Positions 19,367 to 30,417 of a DNA stretch of 42,664 bases are shown here, one piece after another (position 1 is the stretch's first letter; every line of letters begins with the position of its first letter). The notes beneath the pieces are model-generated. The model had not been told where the DNA came from. It ran no database searches and saw nothing but the letters and a program-made list of their open reading frames with translations. Source of the stretch: Saprospiraceae bacterium (GTDB taxonomy: Bacteria > Bacteroidota > Bacteroidia > Chitinophagales > Saprospiraceae); contig JADJYH010000066.1 in assembly GCA_016719855.1 (NCBI GenBank), positions 1 to 42,664 of the forward strand. Direction: 5' to 3'. Position numbers and translations under genes: made by a program.

Positions 19367-20261
19367 ATGGTAAAATAATTGACCTCCATTTTCAGCAGCA
19401 ATAGGAGGCAATTGCCGCATTCCTGATTGAAACTCAGGCTAGGTCCTGTGCTCATCGAAACTGGGCCACATTCTACCCTTCAAAGCACTTGAAACCGGAC
19501 TTAGTCATCATGGATACAACATCGAGGATGTTAAGCACGTGTTCATCACCCATATCCACCTCGACCACGCTGGGGCGGCATGGGTCTTTGCCAAGCACGG
19601 TGCCACCATTTACCTCCACCCCTTTGGGTTGCCGCACCTGCACAACCCAGAAAAGCTAATGACTTCTGCCAGGCGCATCTATCTAGATGAAATGGACAGT
19701 CTTTGGGGCGACATGCAACCGATACCTGAAAATCAACTCCGGGCAGTTGAGGACAATGAAAAATGACATTGTTGGCGAATTGGTTTTAGGGCAAGGCATA
19801 CCCCTGGGCATGCCGTCCACCATATTGCGTGGGAGGTGGGGGATTTCGCTTTTACTGGAGATGTGGCGGGTGTGAAGGTAGTGGAAAACGGGCCAGTCAT
19901 GCCACCATGCCCACCACCGGATATTAACTTGGAGCATTGGATAAAGTCACTCGCCTACCTGCGTACAAGGAGGTACCGGGTTATTTATTTGACACATTTC
20001 GGGGCTGTTTTGCAAGTAAAAAAGCACCTCATCGAATTAGAAGGCCGGTTATTAAACTGGGCAAATTGGGTGAAGCCATTTTGGGAACAGGGTGTATTGA
20101 TGGACGACGTAGTCCCACTTTTCGAGGAATACGTACAAAAGCAATTGGAAATGTCGGGAATAGGTGATGAGGACAAGCGGAGGTACGAACTGGCAAATCC
20201 TGCCGAAATGAGCGTGGCCGGACTTTTTCGTTACTGGTCAAGGAAACCTCAAGACCATTAG
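19367..20261 (+). pseudogene. Broken metallo-beta-lactamase-fold hydrolase gene
   Basis: The pieces translate as a typical MBL hydrolase of about 295 residues, but the frame is broken at five points and a TAG interrupts it at 19402-19404. In order: IIDLHF, EAIAAFLIETQ, GPVLIETGPHSTL, KALETGLSHHGYNIEDV, then the zinc motif THIHLDHAGAAW (H-x-H-x-D-H), AVEDNEK, DIVGELVLG, HTPGHAVHH (third zinc His), DFAFTGDVAGV and LTHFG, and a C-terminal helical part. Breaks lie near 19370, 19438, 19480, 19760 and 19790. This density is much greater than elsewhere in the window, and the nonsense codon is not an indel, so true decay is likelier than read error alone. The original substrate is unknown. Confidence 0.7.
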
Positions 20262-20289
20262 GAAGCCAAAGTTTGCAGAAAAGCCGTCT

Positions 20290-20523
20290 TTAGTCTTTGA
20301 CAAGCACAATTTTGGTGATGTTCAAAAAACGCTTTACCAAAGCAACATCCGGCAATAAAACCTGAGCTGTTTCGGCATCTTGACCATCAGTAACGGTTGA
20401 TGCCAAGGAAGAAGGACAATGGCCAGTAGTGGTGAATGCGACCTTGTGCAAGTAGATATAACAGCACAAGCTCAAAGCAGTCAAACCAAGCAGGAAGTAG
20501 GAGGAAAATGCAGATTTTTTCAT
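20290..20523 (-). CDS. Small membrane-anchored hypothetical protein
   Basis: 77 residues. A basic start (MKKSAF) is followed by one hydrophobic segment, SYFLLGLTALSLCCYIYL, which could be an uncleaved signal anchor. A soluble tail with LLPDVALVKRFLNITK follows. Small Bacteroidota proteins with such a LLPD-x-LVK-like tail exist, but I know no function for them. It lies convergent to the broken MBL gene and upstream, on the same strand, is the AraC gene about 200 bases away. A coding role is likely but not certain. Confidence 0.5.
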   Translation of the reverse strand: MKKSAFSSYFLLGLTALSLCCYIYLHKVAFTTTGHCPSSLASTVTDGQDAETAQVLLPDVALVKRFLNITKIVLVKD

Positions 20524-20722
20524 TGGAGCAAATTGGTTGTGCGAATATCGCTTTTTATTCTAAAGGCACGCCAAAAATTGGCAGATTTCAGCAAAAAGAA
20601 TCGTTCTTCTCCATCAAAACTTGTTTTTTCGACGATAAACAAGCCAAAGACGGTAAAATGTAAAGGAACGTTACAGGGGAAGACTTATTTTTTGGTCACT
20701 TTTAAAAGATTTCAAAACTTGC

Positions 20723-21605
20723 CTAAATCGGTGTAAGCACAAATTTCCTGAGGCTACGACGATAGTCCGAAGGAGTTTGCCCAGTGACAATTTTGAACTG
20801 CTTGTTGAAATGGGACAAGTTGTTGAACCCGCTGTCATAACAAACTGAACTGATGCCCTGAGAATCGCCAGCGAGCAAGTTGCATGCCCTTGCCACCCGG
20901 TACTCGTTCAAAAAATCGGTAAAAACCTTGTGGTTCAGCTTCTTGAAAAAGCGACAGAACGCGGGGGTGGTCATGTTGACATAACTCGCCACCTCGTCTT
21001 GTAGGAATTGCCGATTAAAATTTTCCTCCACAAACTCAAAAACCCGCCTCATCCGGTAGTGGTCCTGTGGCTTCACCTCTGCGCTGACGTGGTTGATGTT
21101 CAACGGTTCAAATTCGGGTGAGGTTGCCATGAGCTGAAGCACTTTGAGCAGTTCTACCAAGCGGTAGAAATTGTCCATTTCCGACATTCTTACCAGGATT
21201 TGCCCCACTTCCCAACGGGTATGGCCGTGGAAGGTGACGCCGGATTTGGCCCGTTCGAAAAGTTGTTGAACCGCAGCCATTTCGGGCTGGTTGAGAAAGT
21301 CCTTTCCGAGGAAGTCACCTCGCAACTGCACCACTATTTCCTGGTGTTTTTCATAAAGCTCCTGCGCAAAACCCAAATGCGGGATGTTCCGGGCCCAAGA
21401 ATATCAAGTCGCCATCTTCGTAATAACTGATGTGCTCGGCTATCTGCCGCTTACCCCTTCCGTTGGTGATGAACACGATTTCGTATTCCGGGTGGCAGTG
21501 CCAGTAGGGTAGGCTAGAGCAGTTTTCTTCCGTGAACTGTCTGAAGGTGAACGAACTGCCAAACGAGGGCTGAATGTTCTCGAAGATGGGCTTGCCGATG
21601 CGCAT
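20723..21605 (-). CDS. AraC-family transcriptional regulator (one frameshift)
   Basis: About 293 residues. The N-terminal cupin-like sensing domain shows LPYWHCHPEYEIVFITNGRGKRQI and DGDLIFLGP. The C-terminal AraC DNA-binding domain (about 195-290) has two helix-turn-helix units (LQDEVASYVNMTTPAFCRFFKK, and ISSVCYDSGFNNLSHFNKQFK followed by GQTPSDYRR). The frame breaks at a CC at 21389-21390 on the plus strand; removing one base gives LGPNIPHLGFAQELYEK. Such proteins bind sugars or other small ligands and activate nearby catabolic genes. It may control the rhamnose operon about 5.8 kb away or genes next to it, but no operator was identified. It is divergent from the TonB receptor gene. Confidence 0.85.
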
Positions 21606-21769
21606 GAAAATGGTCTACTTTGTGAAAATTGATTCAACTTTAGGTAAAATTACAGTTTTGGGTTAAAATTGTATCGGTTCCTATCAAAATCAGCGTAGTA
21701 TTCCTGCTTGAGTGGCGGCTAACTTTGCCTTGTATTTAAGTTTCATGTATTACCATTTAGTTTTAAGCA

Positions 21770-21797
21770 CGTGGCATCCCCTGGATGCCACGCCTTT
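21770..21797 (+). terminator. Intrinsic-terminator-like hairpin
   Basis: A perfect 10-bp stem, cgtggcatcc (21770-21779) with ggatgccacg (21783-21792), a 3-base loop, then ccttttt. There is no protein gene before it on this strand. A TAACTTTG at 21720-21727 fits a -7 box about 50 bases upstream, but no -33 box is seen at the right distance. Confidence 0.6.
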
Positions 21798-21853
21798 TTC
21801 CTCGAAGTTCAATCTCCATTTATTCAGATAGATTTTGTCCTGTCCAGAAGTTG

Positions 21854-21882
21854 AGCCGCATTCCATTGGAAGCGGCTTTTTT
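21854..21882 (+). terminator. Second intrinsic-terminator-like hairpin
   Basis: Stem AGCCGC-(a)-TTCC pairs with GGAA-GCGGCT around a 3-base loop (21854-21877), with a T6 run at 21877-21882. It follows the first hairpin by about 60 bases, again without a protein gene in between. Confidence 0.6.
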
Positions 21883-22377
21883 CGATTCCATCCTTCCATA
21901 GTCAAATTGTCGGTTGGGCTGCAAAACTTGATTGCAGGTAATTGATGTTGGCCATTTTGCTTGAATTTTTTTCCGATTTTAACACGTGCAAAAACCTGAT
22001 TTATGCAAGTATTCTACAACCGAATTTTGAGTCGTAGAAAGAAAGGACCATAATTCTTGCTAGCCATGTGTTCAAGAAATTGAGCCTAAGTATTTTGTAA
22101 AATATTGACAATCAATTTTTTATGCCAAGAGACTATCTCCTAATCAAGCCGCTCATAGCGTATTGGGTTCAAAGAATTTACCTCAGGGATAGATGATAAT
22201 GCCGAGTTCAGTATTTGTTTTCAAGCAATCAAGAAGCTGACTTTTGGCAGATATTGGCAGGTCAAAAACAAGCAACAGGTTTACATTTGTAACCGTAGGA
22301 AAAGTGCAAACAGGAACAGGCTTTCAGAACAGAATGCCTAACAGGCATCCATAAATTTTCAAGAGGTGACAGTTGAT

Positions 22378-22408
22378 TTTGCAGGGTAAGTATCTTTCAC
22401 TAAGTTTG
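22378..22408 (+). promoter_or_regulatory. Bacteroidota-type promoter of the TonB receptor gene
   Basis: TTTG at 22378-22381, exactly 19 bases, then TAAGTTTG at 22401-22408: a full match to the -33/-7 consensus of the Bacteroidota primary sigma factor. Transcription would start near 22414, leaving a leader of about 45 bases before the ATG at 22460. Confidence 0.75.
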
Positions 22409-22459
22409 CGCACTTTCTTTTTTAACGGTTCGGATTAAATTTCATTACAAATAAAACTC

Positions 22460-25400
22460 ATGTTTATGGCACGTTATTTACTACTCACCTTCGCTTTTCT
22501 ACTCACTGGGATGGTTGCATTTAGCCAGACCAAGTTGGAGGGAACTGTTAAGGATCTTGACACCGGCGAGCCTGTGATTTTTGCTACGGTTGCACTCTAT
22601 CGAGATGGGGTGCTCAAGACCGGAACGGAAACAGATTTCGAAGGTTACTACAGTATTACCTCACTTGACCCAGGCACCTACGATGTAGAGTTCTCCTACA
22701 CGGGGTACAATCCAGCGAAAGTCACCGGCATGGTGATTTCGGGCGGGAAGGCAAACAAGTTGGACATGACGCTTTCCGCAGGCGTCCAACTTGTTGAAGT
22801 CGTCGTGAAATATGAGCGACCGCTTATCGTTCAGGACGGCACGACGCAAGGAGGGTATTTAAACTCTGAGCAAATCAAGTCCCTCCCAACCCGTGATGTC
22901 AACGCACTTGCTTCTTTCACTGCCGGTGTTTCATCAGCAGACGAAGGTGGTGCGCTGAACATTCGGGGTTCTCGGTCAAGTGGCACCAACTATTATATAG
23001 ATGGTGTGCGTGTTACGGGCAATTTGCCTCCGAAACAGGCCATTGAAGAACTCCAGGTCATCACAGGTGGTGTGGAGGCCAGCTACGGCGACGTAACTGG
23101 TGGCATCGTTTCCATCACAACCAAAGGCCCTTCTGAGTCTTTCAGCGGCGGCATTGAGTTGGAATCTTCCCGCCTTACCGACCCCTACTACCAAGATTTG
23201 GCCAGCTTGCAGTTGAGCGGGCCTATCCTCAAGCGCAAGGGCCGCACCATCCTTGGCTACCGCATCAACGGCCAATACCAATACAACAAAGATGACGACC
23301 CTCCTGCCACGCCTGTTTACAGCATCAAAGACGAAGTACGCGCAGAATTGGAGGCGAACCCAATCCGAATTGTAGGCGCCACCATCTACCCTGCCGCTGA
23401 GTATGTTGACAATGATGGAGTAAACGCGCTGAAATACAACCCGAACGAAGACCGTGAAGCGCTTGACCTGAATGGCAAGCTAGATGCGAACCTCGGCAAG
23501 AACATTGACGTGACGCTTTCTGGCACGTATTACAATATTGACAACAAGTTTACGCCAGGTAATTGGAGGACGTTCAACTCCCACAACAACCCGACGCAAA
23601 ATGACGAAAGGCTCCGTGGAAACTTCCGTTTCCGCCACAGGCTTGGTGGTGCCAATACTGCTACCGAAGAAGACAAGGGTACCGGCAAGGGTTCAGTTAT
23701 TCAAAATGCAGTTTACACGCTTCAGTTTGGCTACGAAAAGGCCAAATCCAGTGTTGCCGACCCACGTCACGGTGACAACCTTTTCAACTACGGTTACATT
23801 GGGAAATTTGACCGGGTTTGGGATCCAACCATAACAACTTTCGCTGACGATACGCATCCCGACACATTAATCCTGTACGATGGTCATGTTGACTATTCTC
23901 CAGTTTTACTTGATTACACGCCCAATACGGAGATAAACCCAGTGCTCACTCGGTACACCCCGAACGATGGCGCTGACCTAATTAGTTTTTCAGATTTTGA
24001 GGTTATCAACGGTCGCATCCCGTCCACTTTGGGCAACGTTTGGGCAAACCACCATGCCAATATTGGCTCCGTCTATAACTTGAACCGCAAGCGCGACAGT
24101 GACCTTTACACCTTCAATGCCAATACTTCCTTCGAGCTGGTACCCGGAGGTTCGGGAAGCAACCGCCACGCTTTCCAGTTCGGCATTCTTTACGAGCAGT
24201 CGAAACAACGTGGATACGACGTAAATCCTTTTGGGCTTTGGACTTCTGCCAGGCTGCACGCCAATGAGCACATCGAAGGTCAGGGCCTTGATTCAATGAA
24301 CCAAGTTGGCACCCAGCCGGGGTCACTTACCACCATTGACCTGATAACTGGTATAATCACCGTTGATTCTATTGACGTGCCTATCTACGCCCCCAACACC
24401 ACTACTGAAAACTCGGACAACCTCTTCTTCCGCAGGGTAAGGGAGTCGTTGGGCAAAGAACTGAATGAGTACGTGAACGTAGATGGCCTCGACCCTAGCG
24501 ACCTCAGCCTCGACATGTTCTCCGCTAGGGAGCTGAACGACGACAACCTGATTAATTACTGGGGCTACGACTACCTTGGCAACGAGCTTGATGGGATTAC
24601 TTTCGAGGATTTCTTCAAGTCAGTAGATGCCAACGGTGTTCGTACATTCCCGGTTGCCGCATTTGAGCCAAACTATCAAGCCGCCTATATTCAGGACAAG
24701 TTCAAATTCCGGGACGTGTTCTTCCGGGTAGGCCTGCGCATTGACCGCTTCGATGCAAACACCAAAGTGCTGAAAGACCCGTATTCGCTGTACGACGTGA
24801 TGACTGCCTCCGATTTCCACAGCCGCTTCGGTGGCGAGCGTCCAGGCAACATCGGTGACGACTTCAAAGTGTACGTAAACAGTGAGGGTGGCGAATCCGT
24901 CAAGGCATACCGCAGCGACGATACCTGGTACTTCGCCAACGGCGCACCTGCCAACGATGGCACGGAGGTATTCGGTGGCACCATCGTTTATCCTCGCTAC
25001 GCTGAGGATGATGAGACCAAGCGTGACATCACCAGCACGAACTTCGACCCAGACATTTCTTTCGAAGACTACACGCCGCAAATCAACTGGATGCCCCGTT
25101 TGGCATTCTCGTTCCCGATTTCGGACGAGGCAAACTTCTTTGCCAACTACGACGTGCTCGTGCAGCGTCCGCCATCGAACTCGTTGGTCAGCCCGCTCAC
25201 CTATTTCTATTGGGAGCAAAATGGCAGTGGCCTCCGCAACAACTCCAACCTGAAGCCGGAGCGCACCGTTACTTACGAGCTGGGCTTCCAGCAAAAAGTA
25301 GGTCTCAATTCCGCCCTGAAGTTGTCGGCATACTACAAGGAGTTGCGTGACATGATTCAGAGCCGCTACTACCTGAACGTTCCAGCTCCTGTCAACAATT

Positions 25401-26134
25401 ATGAGACTTTCGACAACCTTGACTTCGCAACGGTGAAAGCCTTCTCGGTGAGCTACGACCTTCGCCGTACCGGCAATCTCCAACTGAACTTGACCTACAC
25501 CCTCCAATTTGCGGATGGTACGGGTTCAAACACAGAGTCTTCAAGGGGTCTTGGTTCCAGGGGCATCCAGCGCACCCTGTTCCCGATGAGCTATGACGAG
25601 CGTCACCGCATCAACGCCATCATTGACTATCGTTATTCTTCCGGCTCAGCATACGACGGACCACGTATTGGCGGCATTGATATTTTTGCCAATACCGGAA
25701 TCAACTTTGCCGCATCTACCGTTTCTGGTCGCCCCTACACGGCTGCCATCCAACCAGAGGCTTTTGGCTCATCTGGCATCAAGGGCGCAATAAATGGCTC
25801 CAGGCTTCCTTGGAACACGCTGGTGAACATGCAAATTGACAAGCAGTTCAACCTGTCCAAAGAAGGTTCAAAGCGCAACATCGGCATGAACATCTATGTG
25901 CGGGTGTCCAACTTGTTCGACAAGCGCAACATCCAGGGCGTGTACACCTACTCCGGCGAACCAGACGACGATGGCTTCCTCAACTCTGCCCGTGGTGCAC
26001 TATTGCTGCAAAATGCAACTGGCGCTGGTCAAAGTTCAACCGCTTATCTCGCTTCGTATCAGTGGCGGATGCTGAACCCAGACAATTTCAGCCTCCCAAG
26101 GAGGGTGTTCATCGGTGCTGTCTTTGATTTCTAA
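22460..26134 (+). CDS. TonB-dependent outer-membrane receptor with carboxypeptidase-regulatory-like N-terminus
   Basis: Intact, 1224 residues. Signal peptide 1-22 (MFMARYLLLTFAFLLTGMVAFS). Residues 24-105 form a carboxypeptidase-regulatory-like beta-sandwich (LEGTVKDLDTGEPVIFATVA). The plug domain, about 115-225, has NIRGSRSSGTNYYIDGVRV and EASYGDVTGGIVSITTK. The rest is a TonB-type barrel with the usual late segments (LKPERTVTYELGFQQKVG, RVSNLFDKRNIQGVYTYSG) and ends in phenylalanine (RRVFIGAVFDF). A second Met at residue 3 could also start it. It would import a large substrate using TonB energy. No SusD gene follows; instead come a giant secreted protein and a PorV/PorQ-like barrel. A consensus promoter lies 52 bases upstream of the ATG, measured from the -7 box. 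Confidence 0.92.
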   Translation: MFMARYLLLTFAFLLTGMVAFSQTKLEGTVKDLDTGEPVIFATVALYRDGVLKTGTETDFEGYYSITSLDPGTYDVEFSYTGYNPAKVTGMVISGGKANKLDMTLSAGVQLVEVVVKYERPLIVQDGTTQGGYLNSEQIKSLPTRDVNALASFTAGVSSADEGGALNIRGSRSSGTNYYIDGVRVTGNLPPKQAIEELQVITGGVEASYGDVTGGIVSITTKGPSESFSGGIELESSRLTDPYYQDLASLQLSGPILKRKGRTILGYRINGQYQYNKDDDPPATPVYSIKDEVRAELEANPIRIVGATIYPAAEYVDNDGVNALKYNPNEDREALDLNGKLDANLGKNIDVTLSGTYYNIDNKFTPGNWRTFNSHNNPTQNDERLRGNFRFRHRLGGANTATEEDKGTGKGSVIQNAVYTLQFGYEKAKSSVADPRHGDNLFNYGYIGKFDRVWDPTITTFADDTHPDTLILYDGHVDYSPVLLDYTPNTEINPVLTRYTPNDGADLISFSDFEVINGRIPSTLGNVWANHHANIGSVYNLNRKRDSDLYTFNANTSFELVPGGSGSNRHAFQFGILYEQSKQRGYDVNPFGLWTSARLHANEHIEGQGLDSMNQVGTQPGSLTTIDLITGIITVDSIDVPIYAPNTTTENSDNLFFRRVRESLGKELNEYVNVDGLDPSDLSLDMFSARELNDDNLINYWGYDYLGNELDGITFEDFFKSVDANGVRTFPVAAFEPNYQAAYIQDKFKFRDVFFRVGLRIDRFDANTKVLKDPYSLYDVMTASDFHSRFGGERPGNIGDDFKVYVNSEGGESVKAYRSDDTWYFANGAPANDGTEVFGGTIVYPRYAEDDETKRDITSTNFDPDISFEDYTPQINWMPRLAFSFPISDEANFFANYDVLVQRPPSNSLVSPLTYFYWEQNGSGLRNNSNLKPERTVTYELGFQQKVGLNSALKLSAYYKELRDMIQSRYYLNVPAPVNNYETFDNLDFATVKAFSVSYDLRRTGNLQLNLTYTLQFADGTGSNTESSRGLGSRGIQRTLFPMSYDERHRINAIIDYRYSSGSAYDGPRIGGIDIFANTGINFAASTVSGRPYTAAIQPEAFGSSGIKGAINGSRLPWNTLVNMQIDKQFNLSKEGSKRNIGMNIYVRVSNLFDKRNIQGVYTYSGEPDDDGFLNSARGALLLQNATGAGQSSTAYLASYQWRMLNPDNFSLPRRVFIGAVFDF

Positions 26135-26300
26135 ATCTTGTTTTAATCCTGGTGAAAGCGGGCAACACCTGCTTTCACCAAAATTGAATATTCTTTGAAA
26201 TTGTTGCTGTGTTTGGTGCATTGCCTTTCAGAATGGCGATTCTTGGAATCCTTGGAAATAGCAATCATCACCCCCAGCAATAAAACCAAATTTTTGAACC

Positions 26301-29300
26301 ATGCGTAGTTTAAAAACAATAATCACAACTGCTGTGGCAATTTTGGTCTTTGCTTCCTCGGCTCATGCTTATTACGACCCGAGCAGGCAGTACAAAAAGC
26401 CCAGCAAAAATTCCGTCAATTTCAGGGAGGCATGTGTAACTGCCAAAGCCCAAATTGACCAGGACGTAAACAACGTGCGTGCCCGTTTGACCACGGGCGG
26501 TGACGTTTGGTGGGACCGTAACGACGGCAAGTACGTCGTGCCCAAAGTTCCACTTGGCCAAACTGAGGTTTCTTCCATCTTTGCTGGTGCCGTTTGGCTC
26601 GGTGGTTTTGACGATGGTGGTAACCTAAAGACTGCCTGCCAAACTTATGGCAACAATGGTGGCAACAGCGACTTTTGGCCTGGCCCCCTCGCACCAGATG
26701 AGGGTATCACTACGAAAGAAACTTGCGACAACTGGGACAAGTTTTTCGAAGTTTCAGGTCAGGAAATCAAGGAACACCTGTCCTTATTCCAGATTGCTTC
26801 GGAGGGAGGTGCCGACTACACGGAGGACATGATACCTGCCGGCGTTAAGGGATGGCCAGGCAGGAAGAATGAATTCTTCTTTTCGGTTCACAATTTTCTA
26901 TTGCCTGACACCGACCAAGGTCTTGCAGGATTTTATGACCAAGACGGTGATGGTCAGTATGAGCCATTGGATGGCGATTTCCCGACCATCGAAATCCGTA
27001 AATGCGAGGGAGGGGAGTTCCCACCTCAGTTCCCTGATGAGATGATTTTCTGGATTTACAACGACGAAGGTGGTGGAGCAATCCACGGTGAGACGAATGG
27101 TATCCCCATCCGTATGGAAGTACAAGTCCAGTCGTTCAGTTATGCAACCAACGACCAGATAAACGACATGACCTTTCAGCGGTACAAGCTCATCAACCGT
27201 GCAAAGGAAGATATTGACAGTACCTTCTTTGCCATTTGGGTGGACCCTGACTTGGGTTGCCACTTGGATGACTATGTTGGTTGCGATATTGACAGGAGCT
27301 TGGCATATACCTTCAACGTTGACGCCGAAGACGGTCAACCCGGCATCACCTGTGATGGTGTACCAACTTATGGCACGGATATTCCAATTATTGGCATTGA
27401 CTATTTCCGTGGCCCTTTGGATGAAAATGGTGAAGAGTTGGGAATGTCTTCATTCACCTATTTTAACAATACGATAGGCAATCCTCCTACTGGCACTACT
27501 GACCCATCTACTGACGTAGAATTCTACCGCTACCTTTCTGGTAGCTGGAAAGATGGAACCCGGTTCACTTTTGGTGGCGATGGATACAACCCAACTGATA
27601 CGGATCCTGCAAATCGTATTAACTACGCATTTCCAGACGACCCAGACAACCCTAATGGTTGGTCCATGTGCAATCCTGGGCCAGAGTTCCCAACTGGTTT
27701 GCCAGCTTATGACCGCCGTACGGTACAGGCTTCTGGTCCGTTCATTCTTCAGCCGGGTGCTGTCAACGAATTGATCATTGGTGCGGTTTGGGTGCCAAAC
27801 CTTGACTACCCTTGCCCAGACATCACCAAACTCCAGTTTGCTGACGACCTCGCACAGGACCTGTTCGATAGCTGCTTCGATATCATTGATGGCCCAGATG
27901 CACCAGACGTTGACTGGATTGCCTTGGACAGGAAATCATCGCCGTGCTGACCAACAGGCCAGCACCTGCATCCAATAATTACCTGGAAGCCTACGAAGAA
28001 AAAGTGATTGGTATCCCTGAAATACCAGGCATTGACACCACCTACAACTTCGAAGGCTATATGATTTATCAAGTGGCTGGCCCTGGTGTCAGTACCTCCG
28101 AGTTTGATGACCCAACCAAGGCGAAGTTGGTTTATTGGGTGGACGTGCGCAACGGGGTTAAAGCACTTTACAATTGGATTGCCATTGAGAATCCAACTGC
28201 GGTACTAGACCCGAACTCACCTGAGTTTATTTACTATCCGGAGGTCAAAATCGAAGCATTGGACAATGGCGTAAGCCACACTTTCAGCTTCACAGAAGAC
28301 CAGTTTGCCTCTGGCGACCGCCGACTGATAAACCATCGGAAATATTACTATACAGCACTTGCCTACGGCACCAACAACTGGGGGCAATTTGACCCACTTA
28401 CACAAGTAGGCCAAAAAGTGACCTTCTTGGTTGGTAGGAACAACATCGGCCCGAACGGCGACGGTTTCCCGTACACCGTCATCCCACGGCCAATTGTCAA
28501 CCTGAAGCTCAACGCCAACTACGGTGATGGGCCGATAATTACGCGCATTGACGGGGTAGGTGCAGGTGGCAATTTCCTTGATATTTCGGATGAAATGAGG
28601 GCCGCAATGCTCGACACCTAGCTTCGACGGCAAAATTGTTTACGAGCAGGGCCGTGGCCCAATTGATGTGAAAGTGTTCAATCCGCTTGAAGTACAGGAT
28701 GGCGAATTCGAGCTTACTTTTACCGACGAGAACATGTCGAACGACAAACTCGACCAAGATGTGTTTTGGAAGCTCACCAACGTGAGCACCGGCGAAGAAA
28801 CCGTTTCCGACAAGTCATTGGCACTGTTGAACGAGCAGATTTTTGGTCAGTATGGCTTTACAGTTTCCGTTGGCCAAACCACGGATGCTGGTGATTGTTC
28901 CGATGATACTTTTGGAGCCATTGGTGCTGAACAAGTTTATCGTGACCTGAATGCGCCTTCTTGGTTCAATGGCATAAAAGACGGCTTCTCTGTGACCACC
29001 TTGCCCGGTGTATTGAATGTCGCATTTGACTACATCCGCTTTGATGAAAGCAATTGGGACTGTCACTACGAGAACACCTTGGCCACAATGGGCAACGGTA
29101 ATTTTGTACCATACCAACTTACAGATTTCAGGTCTAGGATTGGTAGTACCGAGTACCCGTTCTTCCTTTCACCAGCCTGGAGAAGTCCACAAAATTCCAT
29201 CGTTGCGAAGCCATCAGAGCAATTGTCGGAATTGAACAACGTGGATATTGTTTTCACTTCCGACAAGAGCAAATGGAGCCGTTGCATCGTGGTTGAAATG

Positions 29301-30401
29301 GCCAATAATGACTATACCAGCTTTGCACTGAAAGAGGACGGTACGCCTGTGACTACCGCTGGCTCCACGCCTACCAGTCCAATCCTGAGCTTTGACCTGC
29401 GCAATTCTCCTTCAGTTGGAAAAGATGACAGCGATGGAGACGGCCTTGCCGACCCCGATGGCGATGGTATCGGTATGGGTTGGTTCCCAGGTTATGCAGT
29501 TGACGTTGAAACTGGCATGCGGCTCAACATTTTCTTTGGTGAAAACTCTGCCTATTCTGCTGAAACTGGCTACCTGAACTATTACAACAATGGTAAGCCA
29601 AACGGTGCGGACATGATGTTCAACCCAAATTCGCAGTTGCTCTTCCCATCCGATTATGGCAGCAATTTCGAGGTGTTCAACTCTCCGCTTTTCTGGTATG
29701 CAGGTGGCCAGCACTTCGTCTATGTTACGAACGAGGATTACGATGAAGAAAAAGGTCAATGCAAATATTTGCGTGGAAGGTTCGACCCAACGGAGTCGGA
29801 CATCAAGAAAGTGAATGGCTTGAAGCGCATTACTTGGGCTGGCCTGCCATTGTTGAACTCAGGCACGCAGTTGCTGGACTACAAAGATGGCCTGATTCCG
29901 AACGACCTTACCATCAAGCTCCGTGTGGACAATCCGTACGAGGTAGCAACTGGTACTGGCGATTTCAACGGCTATCCGACCTACCGCTTCAAACTGGATG
30001 GACAACAAGCCGATTCGTTGGATCAAGTAGGCATCAGCGAGGCACTGGACAAGATCAACCTTGTGCCAAATCCGTACTATGCATTCTCCGATTACGAGGA
30101 CGGCCGCTTGTCAAACGTGGTGAAGATTACCAACCTGCCTGCAAAATGCGTCGTGACGATTTACTCGCTGGATGGCAAGTTCATCCGCCAGTACAACCGT
30201 GCCGAACTGCCTGGTCAGGCCAATGGTAGCGGAACGCCGAGTACCCAAATCATTCCCGACATCGAGTGGGACTTGAAGAACAGCAAGGGTATTCCGGTTT
30301 CGGCGGGTGTTTACCTCGTCCATGTTGACGCTGGTGAACTCGGTGAGCGTACCCTAAAATGGTTCGGCATCACGCGCCAGTATGACCCAACAGGCTTGTA
30401 A
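26301..30401 (+). CDS. Giant secreted protein A, T9SS-like C-terminus, family not recognised (two frameshifts)
   Basis: About 1366 residues. Signal peptide MRSLKTIITTAVAILVFASSAHA. I recognise no catalytic domain. Visible features: VWWDRNDGKYVVP near 69; FYDQDGDGQYEPLDGDFP at 211-228, a calcium-type D-x-D-G-D-G motif; several cysteines; and SDGDGLADPDGDGIGMG near 1042. The last 110 residues (NLVPNPYYAFSDYEDG, VKITNLPAKCVVTIYSLDG, GIPVSAGVYLVHVDAG) resemble a type A T9SS sorting domain but end in an unusual ERTLKWFGITRQYDPTGL. The frame breaks at 27929, where a C is missing (restores ALDQEIIAVL), and at 28619, an extra T (restores SFDGKIVYEQGRGP). Both repairs follow the paralogue at 31765. 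Third-gene neighbour is a PorV/PorQ-like protein. Likely a cell-surface or released protein. Confidence 0.8.
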
Positions 30402-30417
30402 AAATCAGAAGGGATTT

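Larger units (their letters stand above)
21606..22459. other. Large gene-free region between AraC gene and TonB receptor gene
   Basis: 854 bases with no convincing protein-coding frame on either strand. It holds two terminator-like hairpins on the plus strand (21770-21797 and 21854-21882), a lone -7-like TAACTTTG at 21720-21727 and a full promoter before the receptor gene (22378-22408). Terminators without an upstream gene on that strand suggest one or more short non-coding transcripts. Confidence 0.55.

Noticed and set aside
22460..30401. SusC/SusD pair of a polysaccharide utilisation locus
   Set aside because: The protein after the receptor has a type I signal peptide, is far longer than SusD and shows no SusD features; no glycoside hydrolases are adjacent.
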